DNA of 7,167 nucleotides from Lachnospiraceae bacterium UBA7598 (GCA_002474415.1 DLQV01000052.1:1-7167); one strand, 5' to 3'; positions 1-6,626 are shown, numbered from the stretch's first letter. Program-made: numbers and translations. The notes: a model not told the origin generated them from the sequence alone.

Positions 1-365
1 GTCTCTGCGGTTGTACCGATCAGTTTTACTCCGTGCTCTTCCAGAAAACCGGACTCTGCCAGTTCCATACCAAGATTTAATCCAGCCTGTCCACCGAGTG
101 TCGGAAGGATGCTGTCCGGTTTTTCCTTTAAAATAATTTTTTCAAGAACCGGAAGTGTCAGAGGCTCAATGTATACCTGATCTGCAATCTGCTTGTCGGT
201 CATGATGGTGGCAGGGTTGGAGTTTACCAGACATACCTCCACGCCTTCTTCCTTTAAGGAACGGCATGCCTGTGTTCCTGCGTAGTCAAACTCGGCTGCC
301 TGTCCGATGACGATTGGTCCCGAACCGATTACTAATACTTTTTTGATATCTTTATTTCTTGGCAT
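1..365 (-). CDS. carB: Carbamoyl phosphate synthase large subunit, N-terminal part (truncated by window edge)
   Basis: The large subunit uses ammonia channelled from CarA, bicarbonate and two ATP to make carbamoyl phosphate in the cytoplasm for arginine and pyrimidine synthesis. About 121 residues are visible of a family length near 1,070. They begin [20 protein letters not shown] and continue with [31 protein letters not shown] and [12 protein letters not shown], all hallmark sequences of the first pre-ATP-grasp and carboxyphosphate domain. The ATG at 365-363 shares its A with the carA stop codon (TAATG). A GGAGGG ribosome binding site at 379-374 lies inside the carA 3' end, 8 nt before the start, so the two subunits are probably translationally coupled and made in equal amounts. 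The reading frame is open to position 1 and the rest of the gene lies to the left. Identity is essentially certain; nothing is odd in the visible part. Confidence 0.97.
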   Translation of the reverse strand, partial: MPRNKDIKKVLVIGSGPIVIGQAAEFDYAGTQACRSLKEEGVEVCLVNSNPATIMTDKQIADQVYIEPLTLPVLEKIILKEKPDSILPTLGGQAGLNLGMELAESGFLEEHGVKLIGTTAE

Positions 366-1435
366 TACTGATTCCCTCCCATCATCTGAATAAAGCGGTC
401 AAACAGGTACGAAGAGTCCTGTGGTCCCGGGCATGCTTCCGGATGGAACTGCACGGTGAAAATATTCTTTCCGACATACTCTAAGCCTTCGTTGGTTCCG
501 TCATTGACATTGACGAATGCAGGCTTTGCGACCTTCGGATCAAGGGTATCGGTATCTACCACATAGCCATGGTTCTGGGAAGAAATGTAGACACGACCGG
601 TTGATAAATCCTTCACCGGATGGTTTCCACCACGATGTCCGTATTTCATCTTGTGTGTATCTGCTCCGTTGGCCAGTGCCATGAGCTGATGACCGAGACA
701 GATGGCAAAGATCGGTACGTCACTTGCATACAGCTTCTTTAATTCCTCGATGATCGCTGTGCACTCTTTCGGATCTCCAGGTCCGTTGCTGAGCATAATG
801 CCATCCGGATTGGCTCCGAGGATTTCCTCCGCCGATGTGTGTGCCGGATAAATCGTCACCTCACAACCACGGGCATTTAACGATTTTGCAATATTGTTCT
901 TCGCACCGAAATCCATCAGTGCAACTTTCTTTCCGCTTCCCTTTAATACTTTCTTCTCGCTGCAGGTAACTTTATCCACAACATTTCCAGTTGTATATTC
1001 TTTCAGTTTTGGAAGAATTTCATCCAGATTATAATTTTCGTTTGTCGTGATCATTCCGTTCATGGTTCCCTTTTCGCGGAGAATCTTGGTAAGCGCACGG
1101 GTATCAATTCCTGCAATTCCCGGAATGTCGTGCTTTGTCAGGAAATCCTGAATGCTTCCCTGACAGCGGAAATTGCTTGGCATACGTGAAAGCTCTCTTA
1201 CAATGTATCCGTCCGGCCACGGTCTGGCGGATTCCATATCCGGTGTAATTCCGTAGTTTCCGATCAGCGGATACGTCATCACAACCGCCTGTCCTGCATA
1301 GGACGGATCGGTAAGTACCTCTAAATATCCGGTCATTGAGGTATTAAATACGATCTCACTGATGATTTCGCGTGTAGAACCAATGCTTGTACCTGTAAAC
1401 ACGGTTCCGTCTTCCAGTATCAAAAAAGCTTTCAT
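365..1435 (-). CDS. carA: Carbamoyl phosphate synthase small subunit (glutamine amidotransferase)
   Basis: CarA hydrolyses glutamine and passes ammonia through a tunnel to CarB. The protein has 356 residues, normal for Firmicute CarA/PyrAA. The N-terminal CPSase small-chain domain covers about residues 1-140, with the conserved [20 protein letters not shown] at 27-46 and [15 protein letters not shown] at 106-120. The class I glutamine amidotransferase domain follows from about 168: SNGPGDP at 216-222, the nucleophile elbow AICLGHQ with Cys246, SQNHGY at 286-291, and [12 protein letters not shown] supplying His331 and Glu333. The catalytic triad is intact. The ATG at 1435 has an AAAGG/AGGG purine stretch a few bases upstream. 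It is the first gene of the carAB unit; the region before it holds candidate promoters, an ARG-box-like site and two hairpins. No PyrR-type binding loop was recognised in the leader. Whether the operon serves mainly arginine or pyrimidine synthesis cannot be told from the protein. Confidence 0.98.
   Translation of the reverse strand: MKAFLILEDGTVFTGTSIGSTREIISEIVFNTSMTGYLEVLTDPSYAGQAVVMTYPLIGNYGITPDMESARPWPDGYIVRELSRMPSNFRCQGSIQDFLTKHDIPGIAGIDTRALTKILREKGTMNGMITTNENYNLDEILPKLKEYTTGNVVDKVTCSEKKVLKGSGKKVALMDFGAKNNIAKSLNARGCEVTIYPAHTSAEEILGANPDGIMLSNGPGDPKECTAIIEELKKLYASDVPIFAICLGHQLMALANGADTHKMKYGHRGGNHPVKDLSTGRVYISSQNHGYVVDTDTLDPKVAKPAFVNVNDGTNEGLEYVGKNIFTVQFHPEACPGPQDSSYLFDRFIQMMGGNQ
374..379 (-). 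promoter_or_regulatory. carB ribosome binding site inside the carA 3' end
   Basis: GGAGGG reads on the minus strand 8 nt before the carB ATG and lies within the final codons of carA. Together with the TAATG stop/start overlap it fixes the carB start and supports re-initiation coupling. Confidence 0.8.
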
Positions 1436-1465
1436 TCTTTGCCCTGCCTTTCTTGCATCTTGGCA

Positions 1466-1492
1466 AAAAAAAAGAGAGAATCTCTTTTTTTT
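1466..1492 (-). terminator. A/T-rich hairpin in the carA leader: possible attenuator or terminator
   Basis: Eight A plus GAGA, a 3-nt loop and TCTC plus eight T form a perfect 12-bp stem, ending about 30 nt before the carA ATG. On the minus strand it ends in nine consecutive T, as an intrinsic terminator would, but the stem has only four G-C or C-G pairs. Flanking GGT and GCC could extend the pairing with one bulge. It may attenuate car transcription or terminate read-through from the acetyltransferase gene. It does not cover the carA ribosome binding site. Function is inference. Confidence 0.5.
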
Positions 1493-1523
1493 ACCTTGAG
1501 TTAGCTTTACCTAAATTGTAAAA

Positions 1524-1552
1524 ATTTTATCACAAATCGTCACTTTTTTCAA
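1524..1552 (-). promoter_or_regulatory. Candidate proximal sigma-A promoter of carAB
   Basis: The minus strand carries TTGAAA at 1552-1547 and TAAAAT at 1529-1524, separated by exactly 17 bp, close to the vegetative consensus TTGACA-17-TATAAT. Transcription would begin near 1517, giving an 80-nt leader that contains the A/T hairpin. The -35 box overlaps one arm of the 13-bp inverted repeat at 1538-1578, so a protein bound there could compete with RNA polymerase. Confidence 0.65.
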
Positions 1553-1578
1553 CCTTTTTGCAAGAGAAAAAAGTGACG
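1538..1578. repeat. Perfect 13-bp inverted repeat upstream of carA
   Basis: CGTCACTTTTTTC at 1538-1550 is the exact reverse complement of GAAAAAAGTGACG at 1566-1578, with a 15-nt spacer. No adequate T-tract follows the stem on either strand, so it is not a textbook terminator. It lies between the -10 of the distal candidate promoter and the -35 of the proximal one and overlaps the latter. It could be an operator dyad, or an RNA hairpin ending the recD2-acetyltransferase message. The repeat itself is seen directly; its role is not known. Confidence 0.75.
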
Positions 1579-1579
1579 T

Positions 1580-1609
1580 ATTTTATGAATAAATATACAT
1601 ATTATACAA
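1580..1609 (-). promoter_or_regulatory. Candidate distal carAB promoter enclosing an ARG-box-like operator
   Basis: The minus strand shows TTGTAT at 1609-1604 and TAAAAT at 1585-1580 with an 18-bp spacer. Within the spacer and abutting the -10, TGAATAAATATACA (plus strand, 1586-1599) matches the ArgR/AhrC operator half-palindrome pattern TGNATWWWWATNCA at all positions and the stricter TGAATWWWWATTCA at 13 of 14. ArgR bound here would block the promoter, fitting arginine control of carbamoyl phosphate synthesis. The region is very AT-rich, so a chance match is possible. The -35 overlaps the end of the upstream acetyltransferase gene. Confidence 0.45.
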
Positions 1610-2186
1610 TTCCATGCATCCACAATACCATGAACCCGACAGCAATAGCCGCACAGACTGCCAGACCGCCAAGGCTGGTTCCAAGGATCACGCCGGATGG
1701 AATTTCTTTCTTTTCATACATCGCGCGTGCCACAGTTTTTGCCTGCATCGGAACAAACGAACACGGCTGTGTGATTTCCATTGGACGGAACCGGCGCTTT
1801 GTAAAATAATCCGCTGTCCACGCCGGCATTGCAGACAATGTCACGCTCTGCAGCTGATATTGATTTGCCGCATACACCTTCATTTCTTCTAACAGACATT
1901 TGCCACAGCCTCTACGCTGGAATACCGGAAGCACATACAACATAGTAATATGTCCCTCTTTCTGCATTCCTGACATAGCGATCATATGCCCCTGTTCAAA
2001 AATTCCCCACATGGTGAGAGTTCCTTCTGCAATCATGTTCCGGATATTCGTCTCTTCCGTATACTGCAGAAATATATGTATCATTTCCAGATCCGTAATC
2101 TGTGCACGCAGACAGTAATCAAAGACACCCCTTGCAATACTGAGTGCTTCCGGAATCTGATCTTCCGTTAAAATCTGTGCTTTCAT
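1602..2186 (-). CDS. GNAT-family N-acetyltransferase with C-terminal transmembrane helix
   Basis: This 194-residue protein has a GCN5-related acetyltransferase fold over about residues 1-145. The acetyl-CoA-binding motif A is visible as a beta-strand followed by QRRGCGK at 90-96, matching Q/R-x-x-G-x-G/A. Later, SAMPAWTADYFTKRRFRPM (118-136) resembles the usual 'A..YE+.GF' C-terminal strand region. Residues from about 163 to 191 are strongly hydrophobic and rich in Gly and Ala, and form a single predicted transmembrane helix at the extreme C-terminus, preceded by the charged stretch YEKKE (157-161). The catalytic domain would therefore be tail-anchored, probably facing the cytoplasm where acetyl-CoA is. 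The substrate is unknown. The start directly follows the recD2 stop (TAAATG) and has a perfect AAGGAGG site 8 nt upstream. The GNAT assignment is firm; the anchor is a hydropathy judgement made by eye. Confidence 0.85.
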   Translation of the reverse strand: MKAQILTEDQIPEALSIARGVFDYCLRAQITDLEMIHIFLQYTEETNIRNMIAEGTLTMWGIFEQGHMIAMSGMQKEGHITMLYVLPVFQRRGCGKCLLEEMKVYAANQYQLQSVTLSAMPAWTADYFTKRRFRPMEITQPCSFVPMQAKTVARAMYEKKEIPSGVILGTSLGGLAVCAAIAVGFMVLWMHGIV

Positions 2187-4427
2187 TTACGCTTCCTCCT
2201 TATTTTCCAGCAGCCGGTCCTTCAGACCGCTGTAGCGTCTCTGTTGGGAATTATTCTCAATCATTTGTTCAAATGTTTTATCGTCTCCCACTATCGTAAC
2301 ACATTTCTTTGCTCTTGTAACCGCCGTGTACAATAAATTTCGGTTCATAAGCATGCGGGGCCCGGAAAGAAGAGGAATGACAACGGCCGGATACTCCGAT
2401 CCCTGTGATTTATGAATCGTCACCGCATACGCAAGTTCCAGCTCATCCAGCAGTTTGTACGAATATTCCACCATACGCCCTTCATCAAAATTTACCGTGA
2501 TGGTCTCTGCAAAATCATTGATCTCTTCAATAATTCCGGTATCTCCGTTAAACACCCCGGTTCCTTTGTCAATACAGAGTCCGTATTTGCTGCGGATCTC
2601 CCATTCCAGCTGATAATTATTTTTGATCTGCATGACCTTATCGCCTTCCCGGAAAACGATCGCCCCATGCTCTTTCTCTTTTTTTCTGTCCGATGGCGGG
2701 TTCAGATACATCTGCAGAATCGTATTGAGGCGTTCTACTCCAAGCAGCCCTTTCCGCATAGGTGTAAGCACCTGGATATCGTACTCACTTGCCCCCACAA
2801 ATTTCGGAAGTTTCTGTTTGATCAGCTGCAGCGTAACGTTGATAATTTTATCTGCCTCATAACGTTTCAGGAAAAAGAAATCCATGCTCTTGTTATCCAG
2901 GCTGACTTTTTCTCCCCGGTTAATTTTATGCGCATTGACAATAATATCACTGGTGCTTGCCTGTCGGAAAATTTTTGTCAGCATTACCGTAGGAAACATC
3001 TTCGAATCAATAATATCCTTCAGCACACTTCCCGCCCCTACACTCGGCAGCTGATTCACATCTCCCACCAGAATCAGACGCGTGCCCGGCAAAATTGCTT
3101 TCAACAGGGAATTCATCAGGGAAATATCCACCATCGACATCTCATCAATAATGATCAGATTGGTTTCCAGCGGATTTTGTTCATTGCGCTCAAATCCGGC
3201 ATTTCCTTCCATTCCGCCATTCAGTTCCAGCATCCGGTGAATCGTCCGTGCCTCATACCCTGTAGTTTCGCTCATGCGCTTTGCTGCCCGTCCGGTCGGT
3301 GCCGCCAGCATAATATCTTCCCCGGATAATTCAAAATATTGAATGATCGTATTGATCGTCGTTGTTTTTCCCGTTCCAGGGCCTCCGGTAATCACGAGAA
3401 CACCGTTTCGGACGGCTTCCTTTACCGCCTCTACCTGATGCTCATCGAGATCCATTCCTGTCTTTTTTTCAATCTTTCGGATTCTGTCCTCAATTTCGAT
3501 ATCGGGAACATCAAACACAGCATTCAGCTGTGTCAGACGGGTGGCGGTATTTGCCTCCATGTAAAAATAGGTTGCCGCATAGATCTGCGTACTGTCTTCC
3601 ACCTGCCGCATGATGATCTTGCGATCCATCGCCAGATTCATGTAATGCGGTTCGATATGCTCCGGGTCTACCTCAAGGAGCCGGCTTGCCCGCTGCGTCA
3701 GTTCCTGCATCGGCAGATAGGTATGTCCTTCTCCGGCCGCCTGCAGCAGCGTATACTGGATGCCACTTCGAATTCTAAAATCGGAATCGGTGCGGATTCC
3801 CACACGGGATGCAATCTCATCTGCCGTGCGGAATCCAACCCCTTCCACATCATCTGCCATGCGGTACGGATTCTCCTTCAGAATCCCATAGATTTCCTGT
3901 CCATATGTTTTATATATTTTTACAGCAAGTGTGGTATTGATTCCATACTGCTGTAAAAAGATCATTGCCTGCCGGAGATCTTTTTTCTCGTTGACCTGAT
4001 CTGCAATTTCCATTGCTTTTCTCTGGCTGATGCCTTTGATCTCCGCCAGCCGCTCCGGTTCTTCCTCTATGATACGGAAGGTATCTGCCTTGAATCTGCG
4101 CACGATCCTTGCCGCTAAAGCAATTCCGATTCCTTTGATCGCACCTGATCCAAGATACCGCTCGATTGCCACTTCATCCTGTGGCGCCTTTTCCTCAAAG
4201 CTTTTTACCTGAAACTGTCTGCCATAGGTCGGATGCTCCGTATAATTTCCTTTTGCCTCGATATTCTCTCCCTCGGCAATATCCGAAAACACCCCCACAC
4301 AAGTCTGTTCTTCTTCGTTACACACCAGAACCAGTACCGTATACCCGTTATCTGCATTTCGATAAATGATGTGATCTACATATCCCTCAATGATCTCAAG
4401 ATTTTCTTCCAATAATATATTCCCCAT
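2187..4427 (-). CDS. recD2: RecD2-type SF1B ATP-dependent DNA helicase
   Basis: RecD2 (YrrC in B. subtilis) is a stand-alone 5'-3' SF1B DNA helicase outside RecBCD, linked in B. subtilis and Deinococcus to replication-fork maintenance and repair. The 746-residue length is normal. The N-terminal OB-like region (about 12-80) starts with EGYVDHIIYRNADNGYTVL and is followed by helix-hairpin-helix-like repeats (about 90-215; IKGIGIALAARI, VEGVGFRTADEIA). The helicase motifs are complete: Q-motif LDEHQVEAV (327-335), Walker A GGPGTGKTT (348-356), motif Ia APTGRAAKRM (376-385), Walker B IIIDEMSMVD (425-434), motif III LVGDVNQLPSVGAG (453-466), motif IV FRQA (487-490), motif V AVTIHKSQGSEYPAV (668-682) and motif VI LLYTAVTRAKK (698-708). 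The ATG at 4427 is weakly supported: no good Shine-Dalgarno, and a terminator T-tract ends 5 nt before it. A TTG at codon 6 is the only nearby in-frame alternative I see. The first conserved residues are at about 14, so either start keeps the whole domain. Confidence 0.95.
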   Translation of the reverse strand: MGNILLEENLEIIEGYVDHIIYRNADNGYTVLVLVCNEEEQTCVGVFSDIAEGENIEAKGNYTEHPTYGRQFQVKSFEEKAPQDEVAIERYLGSGAIKGIGIALAARIVRRFKADTFRIIEEEPERLAEIKGISQRKAMEIADQVNEKKDLRQAMIFLQQYGINTTLAVKIYKTYGQEIYGILKENPYRMADDVEGVGFRTADEIASRVGIRTDSDFRIRSGIQYTLLQAAGEGHTYLPMQELTQRASRLLEVDPEHIEPHYMNLAMDRKIIMRQVEDSTQIYAATYFYMEANTATRLTQLNAVFDVPDIEIEDRIRKIEKKTGMDLDEHQVEAVKEAVRNGVLVITGGPGTGKTTTINTIIQYFELSGEDIMLAAPTGRAAKRMSETTGYEARTIHRMLELNGGMEGNAGFERNEQNPLETNLIIIDEMSMVDISLMNSLLKAILPGTRLILVGDVNQLPSVGAGSVLKDIIDSKMFPTVMLTKIFRQASTSDIIVNAHKINRGEKVSLDNKSMDFFFLKRYEADKIINVTLQLIKQKLPKFVGASEYDIQVLTPMRKGLLGVERLNTILQMYLNPPSDRKKEKEHGAIVFREGDKVMQIKNNYQLEWEIRSKYGLCIDKGTGVFNGDTGIIEEINDFAETITVNFDEGRMVEYSYKLLDELELAYAVTIHKSQGSEYPAVVIPLLSGPRMLMNRNLLYTAVTRAKKCVTIVGDDKTFEQMIENNSQQRRYSGLKDRLLENKEEA
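2195..2201 (-). promoter_or_regulatory. Strong ribosome binding site of the GNAT gene within recD2
   Basis: AAGGAGG on the minus strand lies in the last codons of recD2, 8 nt before the acetyltransferase ATG. It sets the start and shows that the acetyltransferase is designed to be translated from the recD2 message. Confidence 0.85.
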
Positions 4428-4432
4428 TCTCT

Positions 4433-4460
4433 AAAAAAGAGACTGTTTGAAACAGTCTCT
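4433..4460 (-). terminator. Intrinsic terminator of the flagellar rod operon
   Basis: AGAGACTGTTT and AAACAGTCTCT are perfect 11-nt inverted arms around one central base, which gives a realistic 9-bp stem with a 5-nt loop. On the minus strand a run of six T overlapping the stem end follows. It starts about 20 nt after the stop codon of the FlgJ-like gene and ends 5 nt before the recD2 ATG. Confidence 0.88.
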
Positions 4461-4481
4461 CCTCTTTTCTTTATGCCAATG

Positions 4482-4829
4482 TTACTGGCCGATATTACGT
4501 TTCATCTGCTCATACAGTGTCTGTGTATAGCTTTCTCCGATCTGATCCACCATTTCATCTGCCACAGTTTCAATTGCCTGATCCATGTATATATCTTTGT
4601 ACTGTGACATCGTAGAATCTTCGTCATCATCCGACGTAAATGTATCTTTCATCTGCTTGAGCATCTGTTCCACAAAATAGGATTCAAAATCTTTGATAAC
4701 ACCTTTTAATTCATCTTCCGAAGAATCTGACGAAATATTTTTCAAAGAATTCTGAAGGGAATTGCTCTGCTCTGCACTTTTATTTGCATTTGCAACTGTA
4801 TAATTTGTACTGATTGATGAAATGTCCAT
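4482..4829 (-). CDS. flgJ: FlgJ-type flagellar rod-binding protein (no muramidase domain)
   Basis: This is a 115-residue protein. The first 35 or so residues are a Ser/Asn/Gln-rich, probably disordered segment. Then LKGVIKDFESYFVEQMLKQM (about 41-60) matches the Rod-binding domain seen in the N-terminal half of FlgJ (typically '..FE..fl.qmLk.Mr'). An acidic insert SDDDEDST follows, then YKDIYMDQAIETVADEMVDQ and a final helix YTQTLYEQMKRN. The family role is to bind and help assemble flagellar rod subunits. Proteobacterial FlgJ adds a C-terminal peptidoglycan hydrolase domain of about 150 residues, absent here as in many Firmicutes. AAGAGGG lies about 8 nt before the ATG at 4829. It is the last gene of the rod operon, 39 nt downstream of flgG, and is followed by the operon terminator. 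Identification rests on the rod-binding motif and the context; the similarity is moderate. Confidence 0.8.
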   Translation of the reverse strand: MDISSISTNYTVANANKSAEQSNSLQNSLKNISSDSSEDELKGVIKDFESYFVEQMLKQMKDTFTSDDDEDSTMSQYKDIYMDQAIETVADEMVDQIGESYTQTLYEQMKRNIGQ

Positions 4830-4868
4830 AGTGTATCCCTCTTAATGTAAGTAATCCTAAAAAGTTAC

Positions 4869-5687
4869 CTAACGTTTCAGATTGTTGGCTGTCTCCAGCA
4901 TGGAATCCGAAGTTGTAATTGCCTTTGAATTTAATTCGTATGCGCGCTGTGCAATGATCATGTTTACCATTTCATCAGCAACCTGTACATTGGAAGCTTC
5001 GACGTAGCCCTGATATACGGCGGTCTTTGTCAATCCTGCGGTTCGTCCCTCCAGCATCGGATTGCCCGAAGCTGCAGTTGCTGCAAGTTTGCTTCCGGAC
5101 ATTTTTTCCAGTCCTGCCGGATTGTTAAACTGATAGATTCCAAAGGACTGGTTTAATGACACCACATTGCCGGCTGCATTTTTATAACCAATTGTTCCAT
5201 TGCTCGAAAATACCATACTTTCCGAAGATACGCCTCTCGGTACACGAATGGTATTTCCTCTGGAATCCAATACCGGAAGTCCCTCCGATGTCGCAAGAAT
5301 TGTATTTCCGTTGGCATCCTGACTCCAGGAGAAGTTACCGTTTCTGGTGTAGTATGTCTTACCGTCCACTCCACGTACCGCAAAGAATCCCTTTCCTTCC
5401 AGTGCGAAATCGGTCGGGATCTCGGTCTCTTCCCGCGCGCCCTGCGTGTAGTTGGACATGGTCGCTGCCACTCTGGTTCCGAGTCCTACCTGTGCGCCCA
5501 CCGGTTTATTGGCGCCGTTGGCCGTCGTCGTCTTTGTCTGTAGTGTCTGGTACAGCAAAGATTTAAACTCGGTACGCTCCGTCTTATAACCTGTGGTATT
5601 CACATTGGACAGGTTATTTGAAATTGTATCCAGATTTGTCTGCTGCGCAATCATTCCGGTTGCAGCAGTATAAAGTGATCTCATCAT
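4869..5687 (-). CDS. flgG: Flagellar distal rod protein FlgG (FlhP in Bacillus nomenclature)
   Basis: FlgG-class proteins build the distal part of the flagellar rod crossing the wall between basal body and hook; they are exported by the flagellar type III apparatus and have no cleaved signal peptide. The 272-residue length is typical. The N-terminal signature MMRSLYTAATGMIAQQTNLD and ISNNLSNVNTTGYK (22-35) define the Flg_bb_rod domain. FALEGKGFFAV (94-104) and YTRNGNF (113-119) belong to the middle FlgE/F/G-like domain. YVEASNVQVADEMVNMIIAQ (228-247) and RAYELNSKAI form the C-terminal coiled-coil segment. The gene is 37 nt after flhO. The AAGGAGG site at 5706-5700 is 12 nt before the first ATG (15 before the second), longer than usual, but an in-frame stop just upstream excludes an earlier start. 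FlhP is the name given to the gene at this position beside mbl in B. subtilis. Confidence 0.95.
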   Translation of the reverse strand: MMRSLYTAATGMIAQQTNLDTISNNLSNVNTTGYKTERTEFKSLLYQTLQTKTTTANGANKPVGAQVGLGTRVAATMSNYTQGAREETEIPTDFALEGKGFFAVRGVDGKTYYTRNGNFSWSQDANGNTILATSEGLPVLDSRGNTIRVPRGVSSESMVFSSNGTIGYKNAAGNVVSLNQSFGIYQFNNPAGLEKMSGSKLAATAASGNPMLEGRTAGLTKTAVYQGYVEASNVQVADEMVNMIIAQRAYELNSKAITTSDSMLETANNLKR

Positions 5688-5724
5688 ACGCTTTTATTTC
5701 CTCCTTACAGTCTTTCGGATCCTA

Positions 5725-6525
5725 TCATACTTTTCCGACATTATTGACTGCCCGGTCAAGTGTGCCGTCTATGGAAGTGATTACTTTCTGTCCTGCTTCA
5801 TAAGCTCTCTGAATTGTAATCATATTTACCATCTCATTTACAACGTTTACATTAGAAGTTTCCAGTGTTCCCTGCTCTACATTTGCATCTGTTGCAATCC
5901 GGTTCCCTCCTGGAAGTAAATTATACAGATTCTCTCCGTATTTCTCGAGATAATCATAATTATCCACATCCACCATGCCGATTGTTCCTACTATCTGATT
6001 ATTTTGCATGATATATCCCAGCTTATCCACGGTAATTGTGGCGTTCGGGTCTAAACGTATATAATTATTCTGACTCGGATCTCCATTCATGGCCCCGGTA
6101 GCATTTAATACATAATCGCCGTCCTTGGTCACCAGATATCCCTCTTTGTTTACAGTAAAGGCTCCATCACGTGTATACTTCACAGAAGTATTTCCCTGTT
6201 TATCCGTAAATGAAACAGCAAAAAAACCTTTTCCATCAATTGCAAAATCTGTGGTGTTATCGGTTACCTTGAAATTTCCTGTGGAATAATCCGTATATAC
6301 CTGTCCAAGGTGAACTCCATATGTAATATCTCCAAGCTTTTTCGGAATCCCCATGTTGGAAGAATCCTTAATACGCAAAGACATCTCATCAGCAAATGTG
6401 CGGCTTGTGGTGCCTTCTTTTTTATATGCTGTTGTATCCGCGTTTGCCAGGTTATTTGCCAGAATATCCAAACGCTTCATTTCGTTTACCATTCCCGTAT
6501 GGGCGGTGTACAATCCTTTTACCAT
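5725..6525 (-). CDS. flhO: Flagellar rod protein, FlgF/FlhO type
   Basis: This 266-residue paralogue of the following flgG is the first gene of the operon. FlgF/FlhO forms part of the proximal rod and is exported by the flagellar type III system. The N-terminus MVKGLYTAHTGMVNEMKRLD with ILANNLANADTTAYK (21-35) is a Flg_bb_rod domain; the usual TTGYK reads TTAYK. DFAIDGKGFFAV (93-104) and YTRDGAFTVNKEGYLVTKDG (117-136) mark the shared FlgE/F/G middle domain. LETSNVNVVNEMVNMITIQR (221-240) with AYEAGQKVI is the C-terminal coiled-coil region. A GAGGTG ribosome binding site lies about 6 nt before the ATG at 6525. A SigD-type promoter is just upstream. The FlgF rather than FlgG label rests on divergence from the classical FlgG start and on the mbl-flhO-flhP order. 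Confidence 0.92.
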   Translation of the reverse strand: MVKGLYTAHTGMVNEMKRLDILANNLANADTTAYKKEGTTSRTFADEMSLRIKDSSNMGIPKKLGDITYGVHLGQVYTDYSTGNFKVTDNTTDFAIDGKGFFAVSFTDKQGNTSVKYTRDGAFTVNKEGYLVTKDGDYVLNATGAMNGDPSQNNYIRLDPNATITVDKLGYIMQNNQIVGTIGMVDVDNYDYLEKYGENLYNLLPGGNRIATDANVEQGTLETSNVNVVNEMVNMITIQRAYEAGQKVITSIDGTLDRAVNNVGKV

Positions 6526-6555
6526 TATGACACCTCAATTTCACAGTTTTTATTT

Positions 6556-6583
6556 ATATCGGCTGATTTCTACGCTATCTTTA
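6556..6583 (-). promoter_or_regulatory. SigD (sigma-28/FliA class) flagellar promoter of flhO
   Basis: On the minus strand TAAA (6583-6580) is followed after 16 bp by GCCGATAT (6563-6556). The -10 element is identical to the B. subtilis SigD consensus, and the spacer is one base longer than the usual 15. Transcription would start near 6549, about 24 nt before the flhO ATG, leaving room for the GAGGTG site. It sits between the mbl terminator and flhO. Confidence 0.85.
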
Positions 6584-6592
6584 TAGACAGGA

Positions 6593-6624
6593 GATAAAAA
6601 GTGCGCAAAAATGCGCACTTTATC
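6593..6624 (-). terminator. Intrinsic terminator after mbl/mreB
   Basis: On the minus strand GTGCGCA, a TTT loop and TGCGCAC form a GC-rich stem extended by A-T pairs to at least 10 bp (AAAGTGCGCA/TGCGCACTTT), with a run of five T overlapping its end. It begins only a few bases after the mbl stop and separates the gene from the flagellar operon. Confidence 0.9.
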
Positions 6625-6626
6625 AA

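Noticed and set aside
1436..1601. PyrR-type pyrimidine attenuator before carA
   Set aside because: I could not find the conserved PyrR-binding loop or an antiterminator pairing partner; only the A/T hairpin is present.
1602..1607. TATAAT overlapping the acetyltransferase stop codon as a promoter -10
   Set aside because: No acceptable -35 lies at 16-18 bp, and there is no extended TGn element; the TTGTAT/TAAAAT pair nearby fits better.
1558..1892. Two overlapping plus-strand frames near the acetyltransferase 3' end
   Set aside because: Both overlap the real GNAT gene in antisense. The predicted peptides show no domain, and no plus-strand promoter is evident.
2412..3329. 305-codon open frame on the plus strand
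   Set aside because: It lies entirely antisense to recD2, whose helicase motifs are intact; the composition is rich in His, Ile, Phe and Arg as expected for a shadow frame, with no recognisable domain.
3339..3956. 205-codon open frame on the plus strand
   Set aside because: Antisense to the N-terminal half of recD2, no known motif, and best explained as a complement of real codons.
5156..5566. 136-codon open frame on the plus strand
   Set aside because: Antisense to flgG; low-complexity Ser/Arg/Pro/Trp-rich translation typical of a reversed coding strand.
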